This document shows positions 6,897 through 14,728 of a stretch of DNA of 64,000 bases, in pieces. The stretch lies in the NCBI RefSeq assembly GCF_013185185.1, contig NZ_JAAZWE010000009.1, forward strand, positions 1 through 64,000, in the 5' to 3' direction. The stretch comes from Saccharibacillus endophyticus (GTDB lineage Bacteria > Bacillota > Bacilli > Paenibacillales > Paenibacillaceae). The notes beneath the pieces are model-generated. The model was not told the DNA's origin. It ran no database searches and saw only the letters and a list, made by a program, of their open reading frames with translations. Position 1 is the stretch's first letter. Every line of letters begins with the position of its first letter. The position numbers and the translations under genes were made by a program.

Positions 6897-8162
6897 TTAC
6901 GAATAGGGTCTTTCCGCTTTTCGTGCCCGAAGCCGATCAAACAACCCGATCAGCACCGGCGACATGAACAGCACGAACAAAAACATATTCGGATACCCGT
7001 ATCTCGGAATCGCGATGAACGGCACATAGATCAGCGTAAAGTACGAAAGTACGGCAAGCGGAGCATACGCGCCGATCCATTTCCTTTTCAAAGACAGCCA
7101 AATGCCGTAAAGCCCTATCAGCACGTACGCTGCATGAACCGGGAAGTAATGCGCCCACGTCATGCCGAAAATCGGACGTTCCCAATAAGCGATGCCGTAC
7201 AAACCGCCGAATTTCCCGAACGTATAAAACGCCGCGTATTTCAAAGGCTCGTGCATAAAGCCGTAGGCGATCATTCTCCCCGCGGCTTGCGCAAGATCAT
7301 CGTCGGAGCCTTTCATGACGTCGCCGCCGTACTCCGGATACTTTTCGTAGAAACCGTCCGGAACTTGGCCGAAAGCGGTCGAACCCAAAATCAAAGGACT
7401 GCCCGCGGCTTCCGTGAACGGAATGAATCGGCCGAACGCTTCGTAATTCCGTATCCACCACGGAGACATGAGCAGCGCGAAAACGCCGAGAATCACGACG
7501 GTATAAGACAGCATTTTTTTAAAGGAATAACGGCGCGCCAGCCAAAAAAGCCCGGGTACGAGCGGCAGCAGAGCAGCGTGCGGTTTGAAGTAACATAATG
7601 CCGTCCAGAATACCGCGAACATCGCCCACCCTCCGACGCCGGGTTTATCGAGCGCTCGCATCAGGCAGCAAACGGTCAACATGAGGCAAAGACGGAACGC
7701 CGACTCGGTCAAAATCGAAGCGGAGATGAAATAGTCGGGCAGGTATAACGCAAGCAGCACCGCCGCCGTCATTGAGATTCGAGTATTTTGGAAAACGCGG
7801 CGCGCCAGGATGAACATCAAATAGACGCCGAACGCCTGAAATGCTCCTTGCAAAATACGCAGCAGCGCGATCCCGCCTTCGTCGCCCGCGAGCCATTTGA
7901 CGCCTGCCAATAGCAGAGGAAACACGGGCATGATGAATGTCGACGGTTCGCCGCCGGTATTGTAGGACAGCACGCCGGTTTCCAGCAGGACGTCGGCGGT
8001 CTGCACGTATTTGACGTCGTCGTCGTTCATTTTTTCATAGGAGCCGAGCAGCAGACGGTCTCCGTACCCGAGCGATATGGCGCAGCTGGCGAGAAAAACG
8101 AATAAACAGAGCAGGAGCAGCCGCGCGCGCGTTTGACGGGTTTCTTTTTTTAACGAAAACAA
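6897..8162 (-). CDS. GT-C fold membrane glycosyltransferase (GT39/ArnT-like)
   Basis: This 421-residue protein has about eleven hydrophobic segments and an early acidic loop (MNDDDVKYVQTADVL), the position of the catalytic acidic residue in GT-C enzymes that use polyprenyl-phosphate sugars outside the cell. Family members transfer mannose, arabinose or glucose from a lipid carrier. The start is TTG at 8162, one base after the gtrA stop, with GGGAGG nine bases upstream, so translation is coupled. It is the last gene of the block GT2, DUF2304, gtrA, GT-C, and probably the transferase that uses the sugar that block makes and flips. The acceptor is unknown. Confidence 0.75.
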   Translation of the reverse strand: MFSLKKETRQTRARLLLLCLFVFLASCAISLGYGDRLLLGSYEKMNDDDVKYVQTADVLLETGVLSYNTGGEPSTFIMPVFPLLLAGVKWLAGDEGGIALLRILQGAFQAFGVYLMFILARRVFQNTRISMTAAVLLALYLPDYFISASILTESAFRLCLMLTVCCLMRALDKPGVGGWAMFAVFWTALCYFKPHAALLPLVPGLFWLARRYSFKKMLSYTVVILGVFALLMSPWWIRNYEAFGRFIPFTEAAGSPLILGSTAFGQVPDGFYEKYPEYGGDVMKGSDDDLAQAAGRMIAYGFMHEPLKYAAFYTFGKFGGLYGIAYWERPIFGMTWAHYFPVHAAYVLIGLYGIWLSLKRKWIGAYAPLAVLSYFTLIYVPFIAIPRYGYPNMFLFVLFMSPVLIGLFDRLRARKAERPYS

Positions 8163-8163
8163 A

Positions 8164-8640
8164 TTATCGATCCTCCCGCTTCGGCGTTCGGAACGCCCAG
8201 GCTTTGTTTAGAATGAAGTTGTGAATCGGAACGAGCACGATGGAGGCGATCTGTCCGTAGCCGTACCACCAGCCGAATACGCGGTCGAACAGAAACAGGA
8301 TCAGCAGGTTCAACAGAAGTCCCGCGCAAGAAACGACCGCGTATTTGACCAAGGCCGACGCGGAGCGTTCGCTTTTTCGGAAAGTCCAACGCGAATTCGC
8401 CATATAAGAGAACAGAAGCGAAAAGATGAAACCCAGCGTCGAACCGACCAACGGATCGCCGTGACCTTTTTCCACATAGATGAACAAAGTTCCGGTCTGG
8501 AGCAATGTTCCGACGACGCCGATGACGCCGTATTTGAGAAAATCGACCAGGTTGTTCCGGATGATCGGGGGAAAAAGATTCAACAGCCGATCGTAAAAAG
8601 AGCTTTTTTGCAACGTTCGTTCTTTATCGCGAATCGTCAT
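8164..8640 (-). CDS. GtrA family membrane protein (putative lipid-linked sugar flippase)
   Basis: The 158-residue protein has four transmembrane segments and GtrA family sequence (FLKYGVIGVVGTLLQTG, FSYMANSRWTFRK, NFILNKAWAFR). GtrA proteins are thought to flip undecaprenyl-phosphate-linked sugars across the membrane. AAGGAGG lies five bases before the ATG. It overlaps the DUF2304 gene by 17 bp and is followed immediately by the GT-C gene, which fits a stepwise pathway of making, flipping and transferring the sugar. Confidence 0.88.
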   Translation of the reverse strand: MTIRDKERTLQKSSFYDRLLNLFPPIIRNNLVDFLKYGVIGVVGTLLQTGTLFIYVEKGHGDPLVGSTLGFIFSLLFSYMANSRWTFRKSERSASALVKYAVVSCAGLLLNLLILFLFDRVFGWWYGYGQIASIVLVPIHNFILNKAWAFRTPKREDR

Positions 8641-9016
8641 CCGAACCTCCTTCCGCCTGCTTCATCCGCCGTTCCATTTCCGTGATCTTATGCTGCATCA
8701 GTCCCATTTCCTGCGTCAGCGTCCGAAGCTTGCGGGAATGGTTGGATAACGAGACGGTCAGGCTGTACAGCGTAAGGAATATGGCCGATACGGCGAGCAG
8801 GAATACCGCATTGACCGGAACCTCGATCCCCATGACGCGCGCAATGAAAAAAAAGATTTGCGGAAAGATCGACACGATCACGCCGGCTGCGCTGAAAAAG
8901 ATCCATACCAACGCGTATTTGAGTTCCAATTTGTACCGGCGCGTACGGTTGATGAACACGAAAAGCACGACAAGGCTGAAGGCGATCAGCAGCAGCTGCA
9001 GTTTGAGCGTGATCAT
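8624..9016 (-). CDS. DUF2304 family membrane protein
   Basis: This small protein (130 residues) has three hydrophobic segments (about 5-22, 34-55 and 67-88) and a C-terminal amphipathic, probably coiled-coil tail (SRKLRTLTQEMGLMQHKITE). The layout and the sequence LELKYALVWIFFSAAGVI match DUF2304. Members are often found beside polyprenyl-phosphate mannosyl/glucosyltransferases, as here, but their function is not established. It overlaps the upstream GT2 gene by 4 bp and the downstream gtrA by 17 bp, so the three are co-translated. Confidence 0.75.
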   Translation of the reverse strand: MITLKLQLLLIAFSLVVLFVFINRTRRYKLELKYALVWIFFSAAGVIVSIFPQIFFFIARVMGIEVPVNAVFLLAVSAIFLTLYSLTVSLSNHSRKLRTLTQEMGLMQHKITEMERRMKQAEGGSDDDSR

Positions 9017-9729
9017 GAATGCCTCACCCCGGTTCCGCGCAACGCGTCGATAAGGATGGCCAGCGACACTTTTACCATATAATACACGGAGCGCAAATGG
9101 TGAATCGACGAATGGCCGCCGATACGCTCGGACATTTGCACCGGAACCTCGACGACTCTTCCGCCGGAACGCAGCACATGCACGATCGATTCCGGTTCCG
9201 GATAATCGGTCGGATATTGGGCGGCGAACATATGCATGATCCGTCGATTGACCGCGCGAAAGCCCGAAGTCGGATCGGTGACGGTCTGACCGGTAATCAA
9301 GCGGATCAAGCGACTGAAGTAACGAATGCCGGCGCGACGTAAAACGGTTGATTGGAAGCCCTGCTTTTCGATGTAGCGCGAGCCGATGACCAAATCAGCC
9401 GCATTGGCCAGCAGCGGAGCAATCAGCGCCGGGACGAACTCCGCGCGATGTTGGCCGTCTCCGTCAAATTGAATCGCGATGTCATAGCCGTTGGCATACG
9501 CGTACTTATACCCCGTCTGCACGGCGCCTCCGATTCCGAGATTGCAGGGCAGCGTGACGATATTCGCGCCGACGCTCGCGCATACTTCCGCCGTATCGTC
9601 GGTCGATCCGTCGTTCACGACAAGCGCTTCAAGTCCCTGCTCTCGCAGGGAAAGGAGCAAGGGGCCGATATTGTCACGTTCGTTGAACGCGGGGATAATC
9701 AATAATACTTTGGGATTGGACGGCACCAT
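9013..9729 (-). CDS. GT2 polyprenyl-phosphate glycosyltransferase (DPM1/GtrB-like)
   Basis: The 238-residue protein starts with VLLIIPAFNERDNI and carries VVNDGSTDDT, the DGDGQH metal-binding motif and GSRYI, then TDPTSGFRAVNRR, as in dolichyl/undecaprenyl-phosphate mannosyl- or glucosyltransferases. It should charge undecaprenyl phosphate with one sugar on the cytoplasmic side. The longest frame begins at a TTG seven codons earlier; the ATG at 9729 is preferred because AAGGAG lies seven bases before it. It is the first gene of the four-gene block with DUF2304, GtrA and GT-C proteins, 85 bp after galU. Confidence 0.85.
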   Translation of the reverse strand: MVPSNPKVLLIIPAFNERDNIGPLLLSLREQGLEALVVNDGSTDDTAEVCASVGANIVTLPCNLGIGGAVQTGYKYAYANGYDIAIQFDGDGQHRAEFVPALIAPLLANAADLVIGSRYIEKQGFQSTVLRRAGIRYFSRLIRLITGQTVTDPTSGFRAVNRRIMHMFAAQYPTDYPEPESIVHVLRSGGRVVEVPVQMSERIGGHSSIHHLRSVYYMVKVSLAILIDALRGTGVRHS

Positions 9730-9771
9730 GGCGTTCTCCTTTTCTGACAAAACGTCGGCTTACCTGAACAG

Positions 9772-9797
9772 ATCAAAACCCGGCCGACGGCCGGGCT
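9772..9797 (-). terminator. Terminator after galU
   Basis: The minus strand forms CCCGGCC-GTC-GGCCGGG followed by TTTTGATC. It lies 19 bp beyond the galU stop and before the GT2 gene. The T tract is short, so read-through into the downstream module is possible. Confidence 0.7.
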
Positions 9798-9813
9798 TGA
9801 TGTTGTCGTTATT

Positions 9814-10710
9814 TTAGCGCTTTTCTTCGGTTTCGGCCAGCGCCTTCTTCATGTACTGGATCAGCGGCTCGCGCATTTCGTCGTTTTGCAGCGCGTAGTG
9901 GATGGTCGTCTCGATAAAGCCGATCTTGACCCCTACGTCGTGACGCTGCCCTTCGAAGTTGTAGGCGAGCACGTCCTGCGTTTGGCCGAGCGTCGCGATC
10001 GCGTCGGTCAATTGGATCTCGCCGCCCGCTCCGGTCGGTTGATTCTCCAAAATCTCGAAAATCTCCGGCGTCAGGATATATCGGCCCATGATCGCGAGAT
10101 TGGACGGCGCGTCTTCCTGCTTCGGCTTTTCGACGAGACCGTTGGCTTTGAACGTGCGCTCTTCGCCTTCGATGGCTTCGCTGTCCACGATCCCGTAGCG
10201 GAATACGTCTTCCCACGGCACTTCCTGCACGCCTACGACGGAAGCTTGGTGCTTGTCGAATACGTCGAGCATCTGCTTCAGACACGGCGTATCGGATTCG
10301 ACGATGTCGTCGCCGAGCAGAACGGCGAAAGGTTCGTCACCGATAAACTTGCGTGCGCACCAGATCGCGTGACCGAGCCCTTTCGGTTCTTTTTGACGGA
10401 TGTAGTGGATGTCGGCCATGTTAGAGGCGTTGCGGACTTCTTCGAGCATCTCCCACTTTTCGTTCTCCTCCAGGTTGTGCTCCAGTTCAAAAGAAGTATC
10501 GAAGTGATCTTCGATCGCGCGTTTTTCTTTACCCGTTACGATGATGATATCTTCGATCCCGGACTTTACGGCTTCCTCGACAATGTATTGAATGGTCGGT
10601 TTATCGACGATCGGCAGCATTTCTTTCGGCATCGCCTTGGTGGCAGGCAGAAAACGCGTGCCGAGACCGGCAGCCGGAATGATTGCTTTGCGGATTTTTT
10701 TTGTACTCAT
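9814..10710 (-). CDS. galU: UTP-glucose-1-phosphate uridylyltransferase
   Basis: GalU/GtaB makes UDP-glucose for surface glycans and glycolipids. The 298-residue sequence contains the nucleotide-binding GLGTRFLPATKAMPKEMLPI, the PTIQYIVEEA motif, LLGDDIV and VEKPKQ, and is of normal length. AGGAGG lies ten bases before the ATG. It stands upstream of the GT2/DUF2304/GtrA/GT-C block and could supply its donor sugar. A promoter-like pair lies at 10833-10862. Confidence 0.96.
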   Translation of the reverse strand: MSTKKIRKAIIPAAGLGTRFLPATKAMPKEMLPIVDKPTIQYIVEEAVKSGIEDIIIVTGKEKRAIEDHFDTSFELEHNLEENEKWEMLEEVRNASNMADIHYIRQKEPKGLGHAIWCARKFIGDEPFAVLLGDDIVESDTPCLKQMLDVFDKHQASVVGVQEVPWEDVFRYGIVDSEAIEGEERTFKANGLVEKPKQEDAPSNLAIMGRYILTPEIFEILENQPTGAGGEIQLTDAIATLGQTQDVLAYNFEGQRHDVGVKIGFIETTIHYALQNDEMREPLIQYMKKALAETEEKR

Positions 10711-10832
10711 GGGAATGGTTCCTCCTAAATAGAATGGTTTCGAGTATGTAGGTTAACGTTAACCCTCCGCGTCCGCCATGCCGCTTCTGTTGGAAACGAA
10801 AGCTGCTCCGTGAGCCTGCTTGGTATGTTCTC

Positions 10833-10862
10833 ATTTTATCTCGTCGAAGCAGAAAAAGCCAA
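10833..10862 (-). promoter_or_regulatory. Probable galU promoter
   Basis: On the minus strand TTGGCT (10857-10862) and TAAAAT (10833-10838) are 18 bases apart, about 120 bp upstream of galU. The divergent mraY-like gene starts at 10995; its own promoter is not clear in the remaining 130 bp. Confidence 0.5.
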
Positions 10863-10994
10863 ATTCTCTCGGACTTCTCTTGTGGCGGACGTGCAAATTG
10901 CTTAAAATAAGGGAGTTACATAACCTTTACGTCTATTATTAACCGATATAGCCGCTTCAAAATCCGAAATGCCGATTGGAGAATATGGAAACCC

Positions 10995-11948
10995 ATGAAC
11001 TTTTACACGTTGATTGCCGCTGCTCTTTCGTTTGTCCTTGTCGCTTTGTTCGCGCCGGTGTGGATTCGCACGCTGCGACGCATCGGTTGGCTGCAGCCGA
11101 TCCGCAAGGAACTGCCGCCCGACCACCAAGCCAAAAAAGGCACGCCTCTCATGGCGGGCATGGTGTTCATGATCGGGGTGCTCGTCGCGCTAATCGCTCA
11201 ACCCACGCCGCTGATGTGGCTGATGGCCGTTACGTTTGTCCTGTTCGGAATCGTGGGCTTCAGCGACGACTTTAAAAAAGCCGCCTTTCAGGACCCGCAG
11301 GGGATTTCGGGCAAAGCCAAGTTGGTCATGCAGTTCGCGTTCACGATTACGGTGCTGCTGATCGCGATGAACAGCTTCGGCGTCGATCCGACGATCGCGT
11401 TCCCTGGAGGGTTCGTTTGGGTGCTTCCGTCGGCGGTGTATTTTATCATCATGCTGCTATTTATCGTCGGTTCCGCCAACGCGATCAACTTTACGGACGG
11501 ACTTGACGGACTGCTAATTATCGTGGCGATTCCGACTTACTTGTTCTTCTTCGTGATCTCGGACGAGCCGGCGATCAAATTGTTCTCGCTGGTGATGGTG
11601 GGCGCGCTGCTCGGGTTGTTCTTGTACAACAAGTATCCGGCCAAAGCGTTTATGGGCGATACGGGGTCGCTGGCGATCGGCGGTTCGTTATCGCTGATGG
11701 CCGTGATCGAGAAAGTCGAGATTCTGGTGCCGCTGCTGTTCATCATTTACTTCGCGGAGCAGTTCTCGGTTATCATTCAGGTCGCTTATTACAAGCGGAC
11801 GAAAAAGCGGATCTTCCGCATGACGCCGATTCATTATCACTACAGCTTGAAGTACGGATGGAACGAAAGAAAGATCGTGGCGGTGTTCGGGAACGTGTCG
11901 TGGATCGGGGCGTTCTTGAGTTGGTTAATTTGGTATCTGTGGATGTGA
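10995..11948 (+). CDS. MraY-like phospho-sugar transferase (polyprenyl-phosphate)
   Basis: The 317-residue integral membrane protein belongs to the MraY/WecA superfamily, which moves a sugar phosphate from a UDP donor to undecaprenyl phosphate. MraY-type motifs are visible: KKGTPLMAGMVF, FSDDFKK, NAINFTDGLDGL, FMGDTGSLAIGG and MTPIHYHYSLK, the last corresponding to the MraY HHHF box with HYHY instead. The changed boxes and the position outside a cell-division cluster suggest a paralogue rather than the housekeeping MraY. A GGAG lies about 13 bases upstream, a long spacing. It is transcribed away from galU and converges on the wcaJ-like gene. Confidence 0.75.
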   Translation: MNFYTLIAAALSFVLVALFAPVWIRTLRRIGWLQPIRKELPPDHQAKKGTPLMAGMVFMIGVLVALIAQPTPLMWLMAVTFVLFGIVGFSDDFKKAAFQDPQGISGKAKLVMQFAFTITVLLIAMNSFGVDPTIAFPGGFVWVLPSAVYFIIMLLFIVGSANAINFTDGLDGLLIIVAIPTYLFFFVISDEPAIKLFSLVMVGALLGLFLYNKYPAKAFMGDTGSLAIGGSLSLMAVIEKVEILVPLLFIIYFAEQFSVIIQVAYYKRTKKRIFRMTPIHYHYSLKYGWNERKIVAVFGNVSWIGAFLSWLIWYLWM

Positions 11949-12017
11949 AAAAACGGCTGTCTCGCTTGTGGGATGGCCGTTGGTCGGGGAAAGTCCTATT
12001 CGCACAAACCTCAAAAG

Positions 12018-12130
12018 CAGAGGGAGAAATTCGTTCAAAACGCTGTCTCACTCCAAAAGCGGCTGGACGAGAATTCTAGGAAGAGGCTTTTGGAGTTCAA
12101 AGGCGTTTTAAACTGAATTTCTCCCTCCGC
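12018..12130 (-). repeat. Class A hairpin element, copy A2
   Basis: Read on the minus strand, the element has the same outer arms and internal loop as A1 (GCGGAGGGAGAAATTCAG, then AAAACGCCTTTGAACTC; right arm GAGTGAGACAGCGTTTTG, then AACGAATTTCTCCC). The inner stem is different: CCAAAAGC pairs with GCTTTTGG in place of the GGAAAGT/ACTTTCC of A1. It lies 70 bp after the mraY-like stop codon. Relative to that gene it has the same orientation that A1 and A3 have to theirs. Confidence 0.75.
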
Positions 12131-12166
12131 TATCGCCTTGTTTTGAATAAGGGCTTTCTCGACGTC

Positions 12167-12200
12167 AAACGGCCGTCTCCATAAGAGACGGCCGTTTTTG
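12167..12200. terminator. Bidirectional terminator between convergent genes
   Basis: The stem AACGGCCGTCTC/GAGACGGCCGTT (loop CATAA) is followed by TTTTTG on the plus strand and by TTTGACG on the minus strand. It serves the mraY-like gene on the plus strand well, and less clearly the wcaJ-like gene ending at 12216. Confidence 0.8.
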
Positions 12201-12215
12201 TGTGTTTATGTTTAG

Positions 12216-13622
12216 TTAATAGGCGTTTTTATCAGTAAACATTTTGTAGATGGTGATGAACACTAGACGGACGTCGAAAAGGAAAGTCCAGTTTTCGATG
12301 TAGAACAGGTCGTATTCGATGCGTTTCTCGATGGAGGTGTCTCCGCGGAGGCCGGCGCATTGGGCATAGCCGGTGATGCCGGGAAGAACGTGGTGCTTGA
12401 GCATGTAGTTCGGCACCTGGTCACGGAACAGTTCGACGTAATGCGGGCGTTCCGGTCTTGGGCCGACGACGCTCATCTGGCCGAGCAGAACGTTGAAGAA
12501 CTGCGGAAGTTCATCCAGGCTGGTGCGGCGGATGAAGGTTCCGAACTTAGTGCGTCTCGGGTCGTTTTTCGTCGTCCAGCCGGTATCCTCGTCTTCGGCG
12601 ACTTGGGCGCGCATGGAGCGGAATTTGTACATATTGAAATGACGACGATTAAAGCCGACCCGCTCCTGTTTGAAGATGATCGGCCCTGGCGAAGTCATTT
12701 TCACGCCGATGGCTACTGCTAACAGGATAGGCAAAGTCACGATAAGCGCAAGCATCGCAAACACGATATCGAACAGTCTTTTGAAAAAACGGTTAGCGGC
12801 TAGATCCAATGGGACTTCGCGCACATTGATCAGCGGCATGCCTGCAAAATTGTCGAATACGGGACGAGTCGGCAAGAAGTCGTAGTAGTCGGGAACGATC
12901 ATCGTATGTACGCCAGCCTGCTCGCAAATTTCCATCAGCTTCGGGTATTTATCCGACTCTCCGTAAGGCAGTGCCAAAATAACCTCGTCGATGATTCGGA
13001 ACCGATCAAGCGTTGCACGTAAGTCGCCTAATCGGCCCAAAACTTCCGGATACTCTGTTTCTCCTTTTTTCCAACTCAATTCATCATCCAGAAACCCGAC
13101 AACTTCGTAACCAAGCTCCGGATAATGCTGCATATTCAGATGAAACCGTCGACCGAGCGCCCCTGCGCCTACAATGAGCATAAATTGCTTGTTGTAGCCT
13201 TTTCTACGAAGCGCACGGAGGATTTGCTTGACTCCGTAACGGTATAACACCAGCAAGATGACGCTAAGCGCCATGTAAAGGAACAGATAAGAACGCGAGA
13301 TATTAATTTCTTTGGCAAAGTACATCGCGCCCAGCAACAAGAAGAATCCGATGATATGCGTTTGTACGACTCGTATAAAATCGTCCGCAAAGCGTTTGCG
13401 TCGCTTAGGCGAATACAGGCCGCTAATAAGTCCGGTTAGCAGCGCGATTGCGCCGTATACCAAACTCCACACCAAATAATACTTGATCGGAATCGGATAA
13501 ACGAACCCGAACAAGCCGCTTTCGAAACGTAGCCACCAGGCAAGTAGGAAAGAGGCTTGAATGACCGCCAGGTCGGCAACCATATAAACCTGGGTTAGAA
13601 ATTGCTGATTTTTGCGGAGCAT
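12216..13622 (-). CDS. Undecaprenyl-phosphate sugar-1-phosphate transferase (WcaJ/WsfP type)
   Basis: This is a polyisoprenyl-phosphate hexose-1-phosphate transferase that starts a glycan chain on undecaprenyl phosphate. The 468-residue protein has five N-terminal membrane segments, a Rossmann-like central part (LIVGAGALGRRFH) and the C-terminal bacterial sugar transferase domain (FKRLFDIVFA, FKQERVGFNRR, MYKFRSMR, RRTSLDELPQFFNVL, VGPRPERPHY). The start has GAGGTGA upstream and overlaps the preceding GT2 gene by 28 bp. It is the last gene of the leftward glycan operon. In S-layer glycosylation loci the corresponding enzyme is WsaP/WsfP. The sugar (glucose or galactose) cannot be told from sequence. 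Confidence 0.9.
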   Translation of the reverse strand: MLRKNQQFLTQVYMVADLAVIQASFLLAWWLRFESGLFGFVYPIPIKYYLVWSLVYGAIALLTGLISGLYSPKRRKRFADDFIRVVQTHIIGFFLLLGAMYFAKEINISRSYLFLYMALSVILLVLYRYGVKQILRALRRKGYNKQFMLIVGAGALGRRFHLNMQHYPELGYEVVGFLDDELSWKKGETEYPEVLGRLGDLRATLDRFRIIDEVILALPYGESDKYPKLMEICEQAGVHTMIVPDYYDFLPTRPVFDNFAGMPLINVREVPLDLAANRFFKRLFDIVFAMLALIVTLPILLAVAIGVKMTSPGPIIFKQERVGFNRRHFNMYKFRSMRAQVAEDEDTGWTTKNDPRRTKFGTFIRRTSLDELPQFFNVLLGQMSVVGPRPERPHYVELFRDQVPNYMLKHHVLPGITGYAQCAGLRGDTSIEKRIEYDLFYIENWTFLFDVRLVFITIYKMFTDKNAY

Positions 13623-14548
13623 GCTTCACCTCGAACCGGCAGTGCCGGACTTTCTCCTCCGCTGGTCGGAGGATCCTGCGTGTCCTTGACCGGACGTAGC
13701 CTATTACGGATAAGGGTCATCGTAAACTTGACGCCGATTCCCGTGTAGATGAACCCGTTTACCGGCCAAGCGTACTTCTCCCGGTAATGCTTGCGGTAGA
13801 ATACGACCATTGCGCGGTGGAACTCGTAAAGCAACTTAACCGGACGACGTTTGCTGCTCGCGCCTTTGTAATGCAGGATGAACGTCCGCGGATAATAACG
13901 GATCGCCCACCCTGCCTGCTTGATGCGGTAGCACCAGTCTAGATCTTCGCCGTACATGAAAAAGTTCTCGTCCAGCATGCCGACTTCTCGGATCGCTTCC
14001 GCACGCACCAGCATGAACGCGCCTACGAGGCAGTCGACAGGATGCTCTTCATCCGGATCAAGGTAGCTGAGTTGGTATTGGTTGTATTTCGGCTTGTCCG
14101 GGAACATTTTGGAGAAACCAAACATATAGTAGAAGGAAGCCGACGGCGTCGGCAGTCCGCGTTTGCAGGTCTTGTCCAGTGTTCCGTCAGCCAGCAGCAC
14201 TTTGCAGCCCGAAGCACCCACTTGTGGATTTTCGTCCATGTAGGCAACCATTGTTTCAAGTGTATCCGGTTGAATAACGGTGTCGGAGTTCAGCAATAGC
14301 ACATAACGCCCTTTTGAGATTCGCATGCCTTGATTGTTGGCTTTAGCGAAGCCGACGTTGTCGTGATTGGCGATCATAATCACCGAAGGGAAGGCGTTAG
14401 AAAGAACCTCTACCGAATTATCGGATGAGTTATTGTCGATCAAAATAATTTCGTAGGTGTACCGGGTTTGCGAATTAAACACCGAGTGAATACAGTCCAT
14501 CGTCAGCTGGCACGTATTATAGTTAAGAATCAGTATACTTACGTCCAT
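13595..14548 (-). CDS. GT2 glycosyltransferase, rhamnosyltransferase-like
   Basis: The 317-residue protein has a GT-A fold family 2 domain: VSILILNYNT, IDNNSSDNS, LNSDTVI and the ED pair in MYGEDLDWCYRIK. It resembles WbbL-type rhamnosyltransferases, which add rhamnose to a lipid-linked primer. A basic C-terminal segment follows (about 265-290). AGGAGCG lies upstream of the ATG. It overlaps the sugar-1-phosphate transferase by 28 bp, so it may add the second or adaptor sugar. With dTDP-rhamnose made by the adjacent rml genes, rhamnose is the likely donor sugar, but this is inference. Confidence 0.82.
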   Translation of the reverse strand: MDVSILILNYNTCQLTMDCIHSVFNSQTRYTYEIILIDNNSSDNSVEVLSNAFPSVIMIANHDNVGFAKANNQGMRISKGRYVLLLNSDTVIQPDTLETMVAYMDENPQVGASGCKVLLADGTLDKTCKRGLPTPSASFYYMFGFSKMFPDKPKYNQYQLSYLDPDEEHPVDCLVGAFMLVRAEAIREVGMLDENFFMYGEDLDWCYRIKQAGWAIRYYPRTFILHYKGASSKRRPVKLLYEFHRAMVVFYRKHYREKYAWPVNGFIYTGIGVKFTMTLIRNRLRPVKDTQDPPTSGGESPALPVRGEACSAKISNF

Positions 14549-14603
14549 GATTTAAGTACGCTCCTGACAATATTGATAGTAGAAAAACAGATCATGCATG
14601 ACA

Positions 14604-14646
14604 GAAAAAGATCTCTGCATTCCTCTTTACAGAGTAACACAGAGAT
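14604..14646 (-). terminator. Probable terminator after the SLH gene
   Basis: The minus strand forms ATCTCTG...CAGAGAT, with an inner CTCT-GTAA-AGAG, followed by CTTTTTCTG. It lies about 85 bp beyond the SLH protein gene and before the GT2 gene at 14548. Confidence 0.6.
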
Positions 14647-14728
14647 TGATGGAATGGAACTTTGGATTCTGTTTAGGAAGGACTTGGGATCGTTGAGAAT
14701 TAAACTTCTAACGATCAACCTTCATTTT

